From: Verrucomicrobiales bacterium
GTDB lineage: Bacteria; Verrucomicrobiota; Verrucomicrobiia; Limisphaerales; J093
Assembly: GCA_015075445.1 (NCBI GenBank)
Contig: JABTUJ010000001.1
Location: 62,001 to 126,000 of the forward strand
Reading direction: 5' to 3'
DNA: 64,000 nt
Each line of letters opens with the position of its first letter. Position 1 is the first letter of the stretch. The translations under genes were made by a program, and so were the position numbers. The notes beneath the pieces were generated by a model, which saw only the letters and a list, made by a program, of their open reading frames with translations, was not told the origin of the DNA and made no database searches. Below, piece after piece: positions 53,494 through 61,833 of the stretch.

Positions 53494-55554
53494 TCACCGG
53501 CCCGAGCGCAGCACCGCAGCAGGCTGCTGTGGTCGTCGGTCCAGAGCACGTGACGGGCGGGACCTTCCTGCCCGCTCGCTCCGCACCAGGGCCGGATCCT
53601 CCAGCAGGGCCCTGTTGCTGCTGACAATCATCCAAACCGACTCGACCGGCGAGCCGGGTCGCGTCGGATTCCTCGCGGCCAGCGTCAGGGTGGAAAGCCC
53701 GTGCTCGGCCGCCAGCCCCTTGACCACCGGCTCGAGGTCCAGGTGCCGGTTGGTGATGTGGAACACAAGCGCCCCGTCCGGCCGGAGATGACGCGCGTAC
53801 AGGGCGAACGCCTCGCGGGTCAGGAGGTGGACCGGGATGGCGTCGCTGCTGAACGCGTCGAGCACCAGCACGTCGAACGCCTGCGGCGGCTCGTTCTCGA
53901 GCGAGATCCGCGCGTCGCCCAGCACGATCTCGACCTGGGCCGACGTGCCTTCCAGAAACGCGAACATCGTCTCCGCCAGCCGCTGCACCTCCGGATCGAT
54001 CTCGTAGAAGCGGATGACGTCCGTGGCGTGCCCGTAGATCGAGAGCGTTCCGATTCCCAGCCCGACGATCCCGATCCGCCGTTGTTCCTGCCGCGGAAAC
54101 CGGGACAGCGCGAGTTCGACGCCGGTTCCCTGCCGGTAGTACCCGAGCGGGACGAGCGGGTTCTGCGGAGGCAGAAGCTGCAGCCCGTGCAACGTGCTCC
54201 CGTGGAACAGCGCCCGTGTCCAGAGCTTGGCGTCCGGAACGTAGCGTTCCCGAACGCTCAGCACCCCGTAGAAGTTCCGGCTCGCCTGCACCGTCTCGCT
54301 GCCGCCCACCCAGGCCAGCAGCCCGAACAAGCCCGCCACCAGACCCGACCCCATACAGGCAAGCACCCACCCCGGGAAACGGCGTGACTCGATCACCAGC
54401 GCCGTGCGGGCCCGCGCGTGAATCGCCACCAGCAGCGCGCTCAACAGCCACAGTCCCCACGGCAGTTCGGCGTAAGACCGGAACATCATGGGCGCGACGA
54501 GCGCCACGAACATCCCGCCCGCCGCACCGCCGCCAGCAATCCACAGATAGAAGGAGGTCAGATGAGCCGGCGCAGGCTTGAGCCGGTACAGTTCGCCATG
54601 ACACAGCATGCAGCCCGCGAAGAGCGCGAACGAATACACCCCCACCTGCAGCAGCAGCGGCATCCGGTGCACATCGTACTGGGCCCACCCGACCAGGCCG
54701 ATGGCCGCAGCCATCGCGCCGGTGAACCACCGCCGGGAATACCAGCGCGGACTGTCGAAGCACAGCATGAAGCTCAGCAGGTAGAGGCTCAGCGGCAACA
54801 CCCACAGGAATGGCACCACCGCCACGTCCAGACACATCGTGTTCGTGATGGCCAGCAGCAGCACCGAGGCGCACGCCGGCAACGCAAACCACAGGATCTT
54901 GCTGCCCAGGTCCGGTGCCGCCTCAGCCCGCTCCGCGATCACCTCACCTTCCCCCATCCCCGAACTCCCCCGCGCCGCGCGAAACACCTGCCACGCACAG
55001 CCCCCCGCGCCGATCGCAAACCCGGCCAGCCCCCAGCCCCACCAGTCCGCCTGCGCCTGCCGCGACAGAAACGACTCGAACACCAGCGGGTAGCTGAGCA
55101 ACGCCAGCAGCGACCCCGCGTTCGAAAGCGCGTACAGCCGGTACGGTGACGTTCCGGGCCGGACCCTACTAAACCACGCCTGCAGCAAGGGGCTCGTGGC
55201 CGACAGGACGAAGTACGGCAGGCCCAGGCAGACCGTCAGCAGCCCGAGGATCCGGCCCACGGGCGCGTCCGGCGAAGCGGGCCGCCACTGTTCGCCCGGC
55301 GTGATGGGCAACGACAGGCAAGCCGCCACCACCAAGACAACGTGCACCACTGCCTGGACCCCCGGCCGGACCAGGCGCGACAGCCCGTGCGCATAGGCGT
55401 ACCCAGCCAGCAGCAACACCTGGAAGAAAAGCAGGCAGGTCGTCCAGACCCCCGGCCCCCCGCCGAACCAGGGCAGGATGTACTTGCCCATCAGCGGCTG
55501 GACCTGAAACAGCAGGAACGCCCCGCCGAAGGTCGCCAGCACGAAAAAGGTCAT
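53494..55554 (-). CDS. Multi-pass membrane spermidine-synthase-like protein
   Basis: About 686 residues. The first 450 form many membrane helices (MTFFVLATFGGAFLLFQVQP, TTCLLFFQVLLLAGYAYAHG, ACASVLLLAITNTMCLDVAV). The C-terminal part has a spermidine-synthase-type Rossmann fold: IGIVGLGIGTLSIYGHATDV, IRFYEIDPEVQRLAE, GDARISLENE, FDVLVLDAFSSDAIPVHLLT. These fusions are frequent in Verrucomicrobia and Planctomycetes; polyamine synthesis is not proven. Near the C-terminus the family end WTDDHSSLL is in another frame (about 53525-53570), which suggests a compensating pair of small indels. The ATG at 55554 is chosen because the first helix follows at once. Confidence 0.8.
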   Translation of the reverse strand: MTFFVLATFGGAFLLFQVQPLMGKYILPWFGGGPGVWTTCLLFFQVLLLAGYAYAHGLSRLVRPGVQAVVHVVLVVAACLSLPITPGEQWRPASPDAPVGRILGLLTVCLGLPYFVLSATSPLLQAWFSRVRPGTSPYRLYALSNAGSLLALLSYPLVFESFLSRQAQADWWGWGLAGFAIGAGGCAWQVFRAARGSSGMGEGEVIAERAEAAPDLGSKILWFALPACASVLLLAITNTMCLDVAVVPFLWVLPLSLYLLSFMLCFDSPRWYSRRWFTGAMAAAIGLVGWAQYDVHRMPLLLQVGVYSFALFAGCMLCHGELYRLKPAPAHLTSFYLWIAGGGAAGGMFVALVAPMMFRSYAELPWGLWLLSALLVAIHARARTALVIESRRFPGWVLACMGSGLVAGLFGLLAWVGGSETVQASRNFYGVLSVRERYVPDAKLWTRALFHGSTLHGLQLLPPQNPLVPLGYYRQGTGVELALSRFPRQEQRRIGIVGLGIGTLSIYGHATDVIRFYEIDPEVQRLAETMFAFLEGTSAQVEIVLGDARISLENEPPQAFDVLVLDAFSSDAIPVHLLTREAFALYARHLRPDGALVFHITNRHLDLEPVVKGLAAEHGLSTLTLAARNPTRPGSPVESVWMIVSSNRALLEDPALVRSERAGRSRPSRALDRRPQQPAAVLRSGR

Positions 55555-55685
55555 AAGGCCGTGGTGTCGTGAACCGCCGCCGGTCGCCTGCCCGAACCAG
55601 CGCGCCGGCAGCCTGCGAAGGAACCCGGGACGCGGCAAGCCGGGATTGCCGGTGGTCCTGCACCTCTGCGTCCTGCTTCCGCGGC

Positions 55686-55840
55686 GTAGGAGCCGACGTC
55701 AGGAGGCTCAGCCTGGCGTGAGTCTCGTCACCTCGCCTCCTACCGGGGGGCGTGTAGGCGCCGACGTCAGGAGGCTCAGCCGGGCGTGAGTCTCGTCACC
55801 TCGACTCCTACTGTGGGGGCGTGTAGGCGCCGACGTCACG
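55686..55840. repeat. Palindromic repeat family 1, copy E (three tandem units)
   Basis: Three units start GTAGGAGCCGACGTCAGGAG (55686), GTAGGCGCCGACGTCAGGAG (55754) and GTAGGCGCCGACGTCACGG (55823), spaced 68 and 69 bp. Between them is GTGAGTCTCGTCACCTCG. It lies in the gap between divergent genes, so here it does not act as a shared terminator. The rest of the 334-bp gap holds nothing else recognisable. Confidence 0.85.
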
Positions 55841-55888
55841 GATCACACTCGCCTCGCGTCCAGGGTCTGCTACGCTCGCGGCCGTTCC

Positions 55889-57655
55889 ATGCGTTTCTCT
55901 GCCCTGCTTCTCCTCGGACTGGTTGGTGGCCGCGCGCTGTGCGCCGTGGGCCCGGCCAGCGGCTTCAACCCCGGCACCCCCTGGCCCGCCACCGACACCC
56001 TGGGCCGCGCGGTCCCCACGGCCGCGGAGGTGGGTCCCCTCCGGACCAACCGATTCGTCGGGATCTTCTACTTCACCTGGCAAAGCACCGAGGTGCGCCA
56101 AGGCCGACCCGACGGCCGCCCCTTCGACGTCGCGCAGATCTTCGCGCAGGATCCCGACGCGTTGAAGAAGCCGGACTCGCCGCTCTGGGGCCCGATTGGC
56201 GTTTACCATTTCTGGGCCGAACCGCTGGTGGGCTACTACGCAAACGACGATCCCTGGGTGCTGCGGCGCCACGCCCAATGGCTGGCCGACGCGGGCGTCG
56301 ACACGCTGCTCTTCGACGCGACCAACGCGCAGACCTACCGCCACATCTACGAGCCCTTGTGCCGGACCTTCGAGCAGGTGCGGCGCGACGGTGGGCGCAC
56401 GCCCCAGATCGCTTTCATCATGAACACCGCCGCCGGCCAGACGGCGGACCGGCTCTATCGCGAGCTTTATCAGCCCGGGTTGCATCGCGACTTGTGGTTC
56501 CATTGGCGCGGCAAACCCCTGCTCATCTGCGATCCGGCCGAGGCCCGGCCCGAGTGGAAGGACTTCTTCACGCTGCGTCGCGCGCACTGGCCCTTCACCC
56601 TCACCAACACGCCCTATGCCTGGCATTGGGAAGCCACCTTCCCCCAGCCCTATGGCTACACCGATGACCCGGATCAGCCCGAGCAGGTCAACGTGTCGGT
56701 GGCCCAGAACCTCCGCCAGTCCGACGGCCAGGTCACCAACATGAGCGACGGCAACGCGCGCGGTCGCAGCTTCCATCAAGGGCGCCAGGACACGCGCCCC
56801 GGGGCGGTCTTGCACGGCCACAACTTCCAGGAGCAGTGGCAGCGGGTGGCCGAACTCGATCCCCCCTTCGCCATGGTGACCGGGTGGAACGAGTGGATCG
56901 CCGGCCGCTGGGGCAAACCGGATGGCCCGCTCGTCTTTGTGGATCAACTGGACCAGGAGTTCAGCCGCGACATCGAACCCATGCGCGGCGGGCACGGCGA
57001 CAATTACTACCTCCAGCTCGTCGCCAACGTGCGTCGTTACAAGGGCGCACTTCCCCTGCCGCAAGCCAGCGCGCCCGTCACGCTCCCGCTCGACGCCGGT
57101 CCCATCCCCTGGGCCGCCGTCGAACCGGTGTTCGCCGATGCCGTGGGCGACACCGCCCCGCGCGATCACCGCGGCGTCCTCGCCCTGCACTACACCAGCC
57201 GCAGCGGCCGCAACGACATCGTCGCGTGCCGGGTGGCGCGGGACCGCGACCACGTCTTCTTCCAGGTCCAGACACGCGAGCCACTCAGCCCATCCACCGA
57301 TCCGGGCTGGATGTGGTTGCTGATCGATATCGACCAGAACGTCGCCACCGGCTGGGAAGGTTATGACTTCATCCTGAACCGGACCCGCGACGAAGCCGGC
57401 ACCACATGGCTCGAACAGCACACCGCCGGTTGGGATTGGAAACCCAGGGTCCGCGTTCCGTTCCGGGCGTCAGGCACGCACCTGTGCCTCGCCGTCCCGC
57501 GAACCGCGTTGGGCCTCGAAGCAGGTCAGACGTCCCTGGCCTTGGATTTCAAATGGGCCGACAACCAGCCCGAGCCGCCCAACCTCCTCGAGGCCTATAT
57601 GACGGGGGATGTCGCCCCCGAGGGCCGGTTCAAGTACCGCTACCTGGCAGAGTGA
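55889..57655 (+). CDS. Secreted glycoside-hydrolase-like protein (GH71/GH99-type barrel)
   Basis: A 588-residue exported protein with a signal peptide (RFSALLLLGLVGGRALCAVG). The N-terminal 380 residues look like a TIM barrel: FVGIFYFTWQSTEVRQGRPD, GVYHFWAEPLVGYYANDDPW, AQWLADAGVDTLLFDATNAQ, PFAMVTGWNEWIAGRW. These resemble GH71/GH99-like barrels, which act on alpha-glucans or mannans, but catalytic residues cannot be fixed by eye. The last 170 residues (AVEPVFADAVGDTAPRDHRG ... WMWLLIDIDQNVATGWEGYD) resemble a CBM9-like sugar-binding domain. A polysaccharide-degrading role is inferred. Confidence 0.65.
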   Translation: MRFSALLLLGLVGGRALCAVGPASGFNPGTPWPATDTLGRAVPTAAEVGPLRTNRFVGIFYFTWQSTEVRQGRPDGRPFDVAQIFAQDPDALKKPDSPLWGPIGVYHFWAEPLVGYYANDDPWVLRRHAQWLADAGVDTLLFDATNAQTYRHIYEPLCRTFEQVRRDGGRTPQIAFIMNTAAGQTADRLYRELYQPGLHRDLWFHWRGKPLLICDPAEARPEWKDFFTLRRAHWPFTLTNTPYAWHWEATFPQPYGYTDDPDQPEQVNVSVAQNLRQSDGQVTNMSDGNARGRSFHQGRQDTRPGAVLHGHNFQEQWQRVAELDPPFAMVTGWNEWIAGRWGKPDGPLVFVDQLDQEFSRDIEPMRGGHGDNYYLQLVANVRRYKGALPLPQASAPVTLPLDAGPIPWAAVEPVFADAVGDTAPRDHRGVLALHYTSRSGRNDIVACRVARDRDHVFFQVQTREPLSPSTDPGWMWLLIDIDQNVATGWEGYDFILNRTRDEAGTTWLEQHTAGWDWKPRVRVPFRASGTHLCLAVPRTALGLEAGQTSLALDFKWADNQPEPPNLLEAYMTGDVAPEGRFKYRYLAE

Positions 57656-57695
57656 GAGAGGCCCCGAGAACGGTCAAGCAGGCGCGATCCCCTAT

Positions 57696-57812
57696 GTTCG
57701 GAATCGGCGGAGAGAGCGGGACGAGATGGTTCTCCACCGATTACGGACATCGGGAATTGGGCTGAAGGTAACTTCGGCTTCCCCGAATCCCCTGCGTTCT
57801 CAATCGGTGGAG
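57696..57812. repeat. Palindromic repeat family 2, copy 2
   Basis: Arms GTTCGGAATCGGCGGAG (57696-57712) and CTCCACCGATTACGGAC (57732-57748), then ATCGGGAATTGGGCT, as in the copy at 41747. A further half-unit GTTCTCAATCGGTGGAG (57796-57812) follows and encodes the last residues (PSTD) and TGA of the GTPase gene on the minus strand. Confidence 0.8.
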
Positions 57813-59242
57813 GGGCCAGCATTCCCGCGGTGCTCACCGCCCTCTCCTCCCCCCGCCTCGTCGTCCCGCGCGAACACCGCCGTGAGGTGGTCCGCCAGTT
57901 CCTCCTGCACCGCGGTTGCCTCCGGATGCCGGCGCAACCGCCCGAAGGTCTTTTCCAGCGCGGACAGCTCCTCGCCGGGGAGGGGCGGCAGGACCTGACG
58001 CGGATCCTCACGCACCGCGAGCACGCCTTGGGCGGCATGCGTGCGCCGGGCCACCAGCCAGTGATGGTAACGAGCCCGGTTGAACACGACATGCGGGAAG
58101 TTCCGGTTTCGCGTCGGGCCGGCGGTGATCAGCCGCCCCCCCAGCGGCACGTCCATCACCCGCACCCGCACCAGTTGATCCGCCGTCCACCAGCCCACCA
58201 CCGCCCCGATCCCCGCCCCGAGCACTGCCCCCGCAAATAGCGAAGCCCCCCCCAGATGAGCATCCACCCACGCCCCCGTCGCCGCCCCCCCCAACGCGCC
58301 CCCCGCCAGGATCTGACGCCGCCCCAGCCCGAACACCAGCCACGTCCGTTCCGCAAACAGGTCCTCGTCCACCAGCGGCAGGCCTGCTTCCTGACGTTCA
58401 ATCCGCCGATGGCTGTACAGCGTTTCCACCCGGTCCCGACACCGCTGTTCCAGCCGCCGGAGATCGCTGCGGAACTCGGCTTCCAGCGCCGCCCTATGTC
58501 CGGCCGGATTCGCCCGGGCCGGCAGCTTGCGCTCGACCCGGTGGGCCAGCATCGCGGCCAGGGTCTCCGCCACCGTGTGCGACGCCAATCGCCGTGTGCG
58601 CGCCCGGTCGGCCTCGAGCAAGCGCACCGCTTGTTCGAGCACGCCCCGCCATTCCTCCTGCAGTTCGCCGAAGGCCCGTAACAACTCGATGCGCTTGCGG
58701 AACTCCGCCGTCACCGCGTTGAACACGCGCACCACCTGGAAGAACTGGCCCAGTGCCGCCTGCCATTCCCCCAGGTGATCGGCCGGCCCAATCGGGTTGA
58801 CGAGCGCCAGGCTCGGCTGGCCGGTCCACCGCAGGATCTCCATCTCCGGTTCGTACTCGGGTCCGTAAGGCACCGAGCCGTCCACCACATACAGAATGCC
58901 CGCCCCTTCGAGAATCGGCTCGAGCAGTTCGCATTCGTCCGGGAACTCGCCCGTGTCCCGGTGGCTGGCAACGAACTGTCGCACCACCTCGGCCCGGCGA
59001 TGCGCCCCGCGCTCGTGCTGTCGCAGCCAGTGCAGGACGCGCCGCGCCCGCTGGAAGCCGGGCGTGTCCACCAGCGCGTAGAGCTCCTGCCCGTCCACGC
59101 GCATCGGATACCGCCGCGCCTGGGTCGTCGTCCCTGCCTCCGGCCCAATCCGCACCGAGTCATCCGCCGCCAGCGTGGCCACGATGCTCGACTTGCCCTT
59201 GTTCGGATGCCCCACGACGGCGAAGAGCGGCCGGTCACTCAT
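57800..59242 (-). CDS. GTPase with DUF3482 domain
   Basis: A 480-residue GTP-binding protein. The G domain starts at once: P-loop FAVVGHPNKGKSSIVATLA, switch EAGTTTQARRYPMRVDGQEL, and G3 ALVDTPGFQRARRVL; VVDGSVPYGPEYEPEMEIL follows, and the usual NKxD motif is not evident (LALVNPIGPADH takes its place). The C-terminal half (DUF3482) includes AERTWLVFGLGRRQILAGGA, a glycine-rich hydrophobic hairpin (AGAVLGAGIGAVVGWWTADQ) and TRNRNFPHVVFNRARYHHWL. The ATG at 59242 overlaps the stop of the DUF2868 gene. DUF2868-DUF3482 pairs are known in proteobacteria but their role is undescribed; a membrane-associated GTPase complex is inferred. Confidence 0.88.
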   Translation of the reverse strand: MSDRPLFAVVGHPNKGKSSIVATLAADDSVRIGPEAGTTTQARRYPMRVDGQELYALVDTPGFQRARRVLHWLRQHERGAHRRAEVVRQFVASHRDTGEFPDECELLEPILEGAGILYVVDGSVPYGPEYEPEMEILRWTGQPSLALVNPIGPADHLGEWQAALGQFFQVVRVFNAVTAEFRKRIELLRAFGELQEEWRGVLEQAVRLLEADRARTRRLASHTVAETLAAMLAHRVERKLPARANPAGHRAALEAEFRSDLRRLEQRCRDRVETLYSHRRIERQEAGLPLVDEDLFAERTWLVFGLGRRQILAGGALGGAATGAWVDAHLGGASLFAGAVLGAGIGAVVGWWTADQLVRVRVMDVPLGGRLITAGPTRNRNFPHVVFNRARYHHWLVARRTHAAQGVLAVREDPRQVLPPLPGEELSALEKTFGRLRRHPEATAVQEELADHLTAVFARDDEAGGGEGGEHRGNAGPSTD

Positions 59243-60861
59243 GCTCCCCCTCCCGGCGCCGCGAGCGCTGCCGGCCTCTCCGGCCACGACCGCACCACCA
59301 GCCCGGGATCGCCCAGGCTCCGCAACCGCCGCCGCCAACGCTCGAGCTCGGCTGCGGGCAAAGGCTGCCACGATCCGCCTTCCTCCCCCGCCAATCCCAG
59401 TGGCACCACCACCAGAATCCGCCGGTTGCCCGCAGCCCGGCGGAGGTCACGCAGAAAGTCCAGCAGCTCAAGCAACGGCGGTTCCCAGCCCTTGACCAGC
59501 AACGCCACCCCGCTGTCTTCCGGCGTCTGCGCCAACGCGGTTACCACGGCGGCGTCCGCCTCGATCGACGCACTCCCGCCGGCCGTCTCCGTCCCGAGCA
59601 CCTCGCAGCGCCAGTCTGCCGCGATCCGTTCCCTTACCCGGGCTTCCTCGAGAGCGAGCCCGCCCCAGTTCACCAGCGTCAGCCTCCGCGGCGCCACGCG
59701 CATGTCCTCGCCCTGCTCAGCCGGGCCGCCTTCCCGGACCGGCTCCGGTTCGGTCTCGGTTCCCGTGGCCTGCGTGGCCACCCAGACGCTCTCGAGCCGA
59801 TCCAGCACCAGCGCCACCCCCGGGGCCTCGAGCAGCGCCCGTCGCATCGCGACCCGGAACCGCCAGCCCGCCACGGCCAGCAACACCACGCGCGGCAAGG
59901 CCCCGTAGGTGATCATGCACGCGACCAGAAACGGCCACCAACCGCCCCAGCGCCCCGCCGCGATCGCCAGAGGCACCGCGTCCCTCCGGTAGAACAGGGT
60001 CTCGCGGATCAGTTCGGGCGAAGGCACCGCCTCGGGCAGCCACCATCCCCACAGCGTGGCGGCCCATCCCGTCCACCGATGCACCCGCTCGACGCTCGGT
60101 TCCAGGGTCGTGCTCCAGGCAAAGGCCAGGTCGGAAAACGTCACGAGGTAAAGACAGCCTGCCAGCGCCCCGACGTTGAACGCCACCGCGAATCCTTGCG
60201 CCGCGAATGTCCCGGCCCACTTCCGCACGGTCCCCAGCCCCGGCAGGCCACTCGCCAGCGGGCGCCCGGTCCGGGCCACCAATTCCCGAACCCCGGGCGG
60301 CAGTCGACGCTGAAGCAGGCGCAGCGCCTGACCCGGCGAAAACCAGGCCAAGGCCTCCTGCACAGTGAGCGCCCCCGGCAACAGGCGCAGCCATCGCGAG
60401 GGCGTCAGCACGATGCCGAGCAACATCAGCAGCGCCAGTTGCGCCACCACAAACACCGCCAGCACCTCGACTACGTTGACCGGACGCGACCCGTCATAGC
60501 GGAACACCACCGCCGCCACGCTCCAGCCCACCACGAGTCCAGTCCCCATCAGCGCCGCCACCAGCAACCGGTACGCCGCGCTCACCCCGACCCCGGGCAA
60601 CGCCTCCCCTGCCGCCCGCAACGCCTCGATCCAGCCCTGCAACGTCGCCCGACGGTCACGAGGCACGACCCGTGTGGGGCAGGCTTCCAGCCTGCCTCTC
60701 CGTAGTTCGCCGTCAGTGGACAGGTCCGCCTTGCCGGCTCCACCTCCTTCACCCCCCGGTTGTCGGGCAAGGAGCAAACGGTCCCGTCGATGCACTTCCG
60801 CCTCGGGCCGGTCGGCATCGCGCTCCATCTGGACCGCGAGATCAACCAGATAACCCAGCAT
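59239..60861 (-). CDS. DUF2868 membrane protein
   Basis: A 540-residue protein with at least four membrane helices (YRLLVAALMGTGLVVGWSVA, VVEVLAVFVVAQLALLMLLG, FAVAFNVGALAGCLYLVTFS, WPFLVACMITYGALPRVVLL) and a C-terminal soluble part containing LTLVNWGGLALEEARVRERI and VALLVKGWEPPLLELLDFLR. These blocks match DUF2868. The gene overlaps the DUF3482 GTPase (ATGA), and a UreF-like gene ends 12 bp upstream, so the three form one operon. A family-3 palindrome lies within the coding sequence near residue 58 (RRGRLEACPTRVV), in a poorly conserved loop. Function unknown. Confidence 0.8.
   Translation of the reverse strand: MLGYLVDLAVQMERDADRPEAEVHRRDRLLLARQPGGEGGGAGKADLSTDGELRRGRLEACPTRVVPRDRRATLQGWIEALRAAGEALPGVGVSAAYRLLVAALMGTGLVVGWSVAAVVFRYDGSRPVNVVEVLAVFVVAQLALLMLLGIVLTPSRWLRLLPGALTVQEALAWFSPGQALRLLQRRLPPGVRELVARTGRPLASGLPGLGTVRKWAGTFAAQGFAVAFNVGALAGCLYLVTFSDLAFAWSTTLEPSVERVHRWTGWAATLWGWWLPEAVPSPELIRETLFYRRDAVPLAIAAGRWGGWWPFLVACMITYGALPRVVLLAVAGWRFRVAMRRALLEAPGVALVLDRLESVWVATQATGTETEPEPVREGGPAEQGEDMRVAPRRLTLVNWGGLALEEARVRERIAADWRCEVLGTETAGGSASIEADAAVVTALAQTPEDSGVALLVKGWEPPLLELLDFLRDLRRAAGNRRILVVVPLGLAGEEGGSWQPLPAAELERWRRRLRSLGDPGLVVRSWPERPAALAAPGGGA
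60678..60696. repeat. Palindromic repeat family 3, copy 3 (inside DUF2868 gene)
   Basis: GGCAGGCTTCCAGCCTGCC, a near-perfect palindrome with the same core as the copies at 41841 and 46403. It lies within the coding region and is read in frame as part of the loop EACPT. Confidence 0.7.
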
Positions 60862-60873
60862 CGGTCGGTTCGT

Positions 60874-61530
60874 TCAAACGCAGAGCGTGGGCAGCACCTT
60901 GCCCGGTCCCAACGCGCGATCCGTGGCGCCCGGCAGCGTTGCCCATTCCTCGGCCAGCAACTGCGTGCAATCCTCCTCCCGCAACCCCAGCCGGCGCCCC
61001 GCCGAATCCACAAAGCCCGCCAGCGTCTGTTGCCCGTAGTGCATCAGCCCTGATCGCAGCGGCAGCGAGAAGACCGACAGTACCACCCCGTACACCAACA
61101 CATGCCAGCCGTGGGCCCGACCCGCCTCCAGGGCGCGCCAGTAACGCTGGATCAAACGCTGGTCGCGCAGCGGCAACAGCCGCCACAACTGCGCGCGCCC
61201 CACGGCCTGGCTCGCCTCCGCAAACGGCCGCAGCCTCGCTTCGCCGGCCAGCGTGCGGTCCAGCGCCAGCAACTCCCGCACCTCGTACCCGCCGGCATGG
61301 GCGAAGGCCCGCCCGATGGCAGGCAGTTCGGTGGGCAGGAGCACCTCCGTCCGGTACCACGTCAGGAAGCCGCGCAGAGTCGGCAGATCCCGCACCGTCG
61401 GCGGCACCGTCAACCCCCTGCCACTCCCCGGAGGACCGTCGGCCGGTAAGGCCAGTTGGCGCGTCAGCGGATGAGCATCGCCCACCCACCGCGCCATCGT
61501 CACCGGCAAGGATTCAACATGTTCCGACAT
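60874..61530 (-). CDS. Small helical protein, resembles UreF-like family
   Basis: A 218-residue protein starting MSEHVESLPVTMARWVGDA. It is helical and contains IGRAFAHAGGYEVRELLALD, AVGRAQLWRLLPLRDQRLIQ, HGWHVLVYGVVLSVFSLPLR and SGLMHYGQQTLAGFVDSAGR. The last blocks recall UreF-like urease accessory proteins, but no urease genes are in the window and the match is partial. It is first in an operon with DUF2868 and a DUF3482 GTPase, so it may be a partner of that GTPase, much as UreF is a partner of the GTPase UreG. That parallel is inference. The ATG at 61530 is preferred over a longer start at 61569. Confidence 0.55.
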   Translation of the reverse strand: MSEHVESLPVTMARWVGDAHPLTRQLALPADGPPGSGRGLTVPPTVRDLPTLRGFLTWYRTEVLLPTELPAIGRAFAHAGGYEVRELLALDRTLAGEARLRPFAEASQAVGRAQLWRLLPLRDQRLIQRYWRALEAGRAHGWHVLVYGVVLSVFSLPLRSGLMHYGQQTLAGFVDSAGRRLGLREEDCTQLLAEEWATLPGATDRALGPGKVLPTLCV

Positions 61531-61833
61531 CGCTTCCGCTCCCGCGGTCGGCGTCCCACCCGGTCGCATTCCCTACGGGAGCGCCGAACGTACACACGCC
61601 CACCCCACCTCGCCAGTCACAAAACCGCCGTGTCGCCTGCTGCATCCTCCCGCAATACCCCGCTGCACGCCACCTGGCACGCCGGCCGCGGTTGGGCCGG
61701 CTTTGTCCCCTGGCATCCTGGAACTTCTCTTGAGCTTTGAACTTTGAGCTTTGAGCTTCGAACGCGTCTGCTCGCGTCCTTTGCCCCACCGGGTTCCTGG
61801 TCCCGAGCAGGTCCAAGAGGAACCGTCCGCCCC
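61531..61833. other. Intergenic region with short tandem heptamers
   Basis: About 303 bp. It contains a cluster of heptamers TGAGCTT/TGAACTT (61731-61761) and otherwise nothing recognised. It lies between the end of the DUF4832 gene and the start of the UreF-like gene, both on the minus strand, so it should hold the promoter of the UreF-like operon. Confidence 0.5.

Noticed and set aside
60874..61530. Urease accessory gene cluster
   Set aside because: The UreF resemblance is partial and no urease subunit, UreD, UreE or UreG is in the window.
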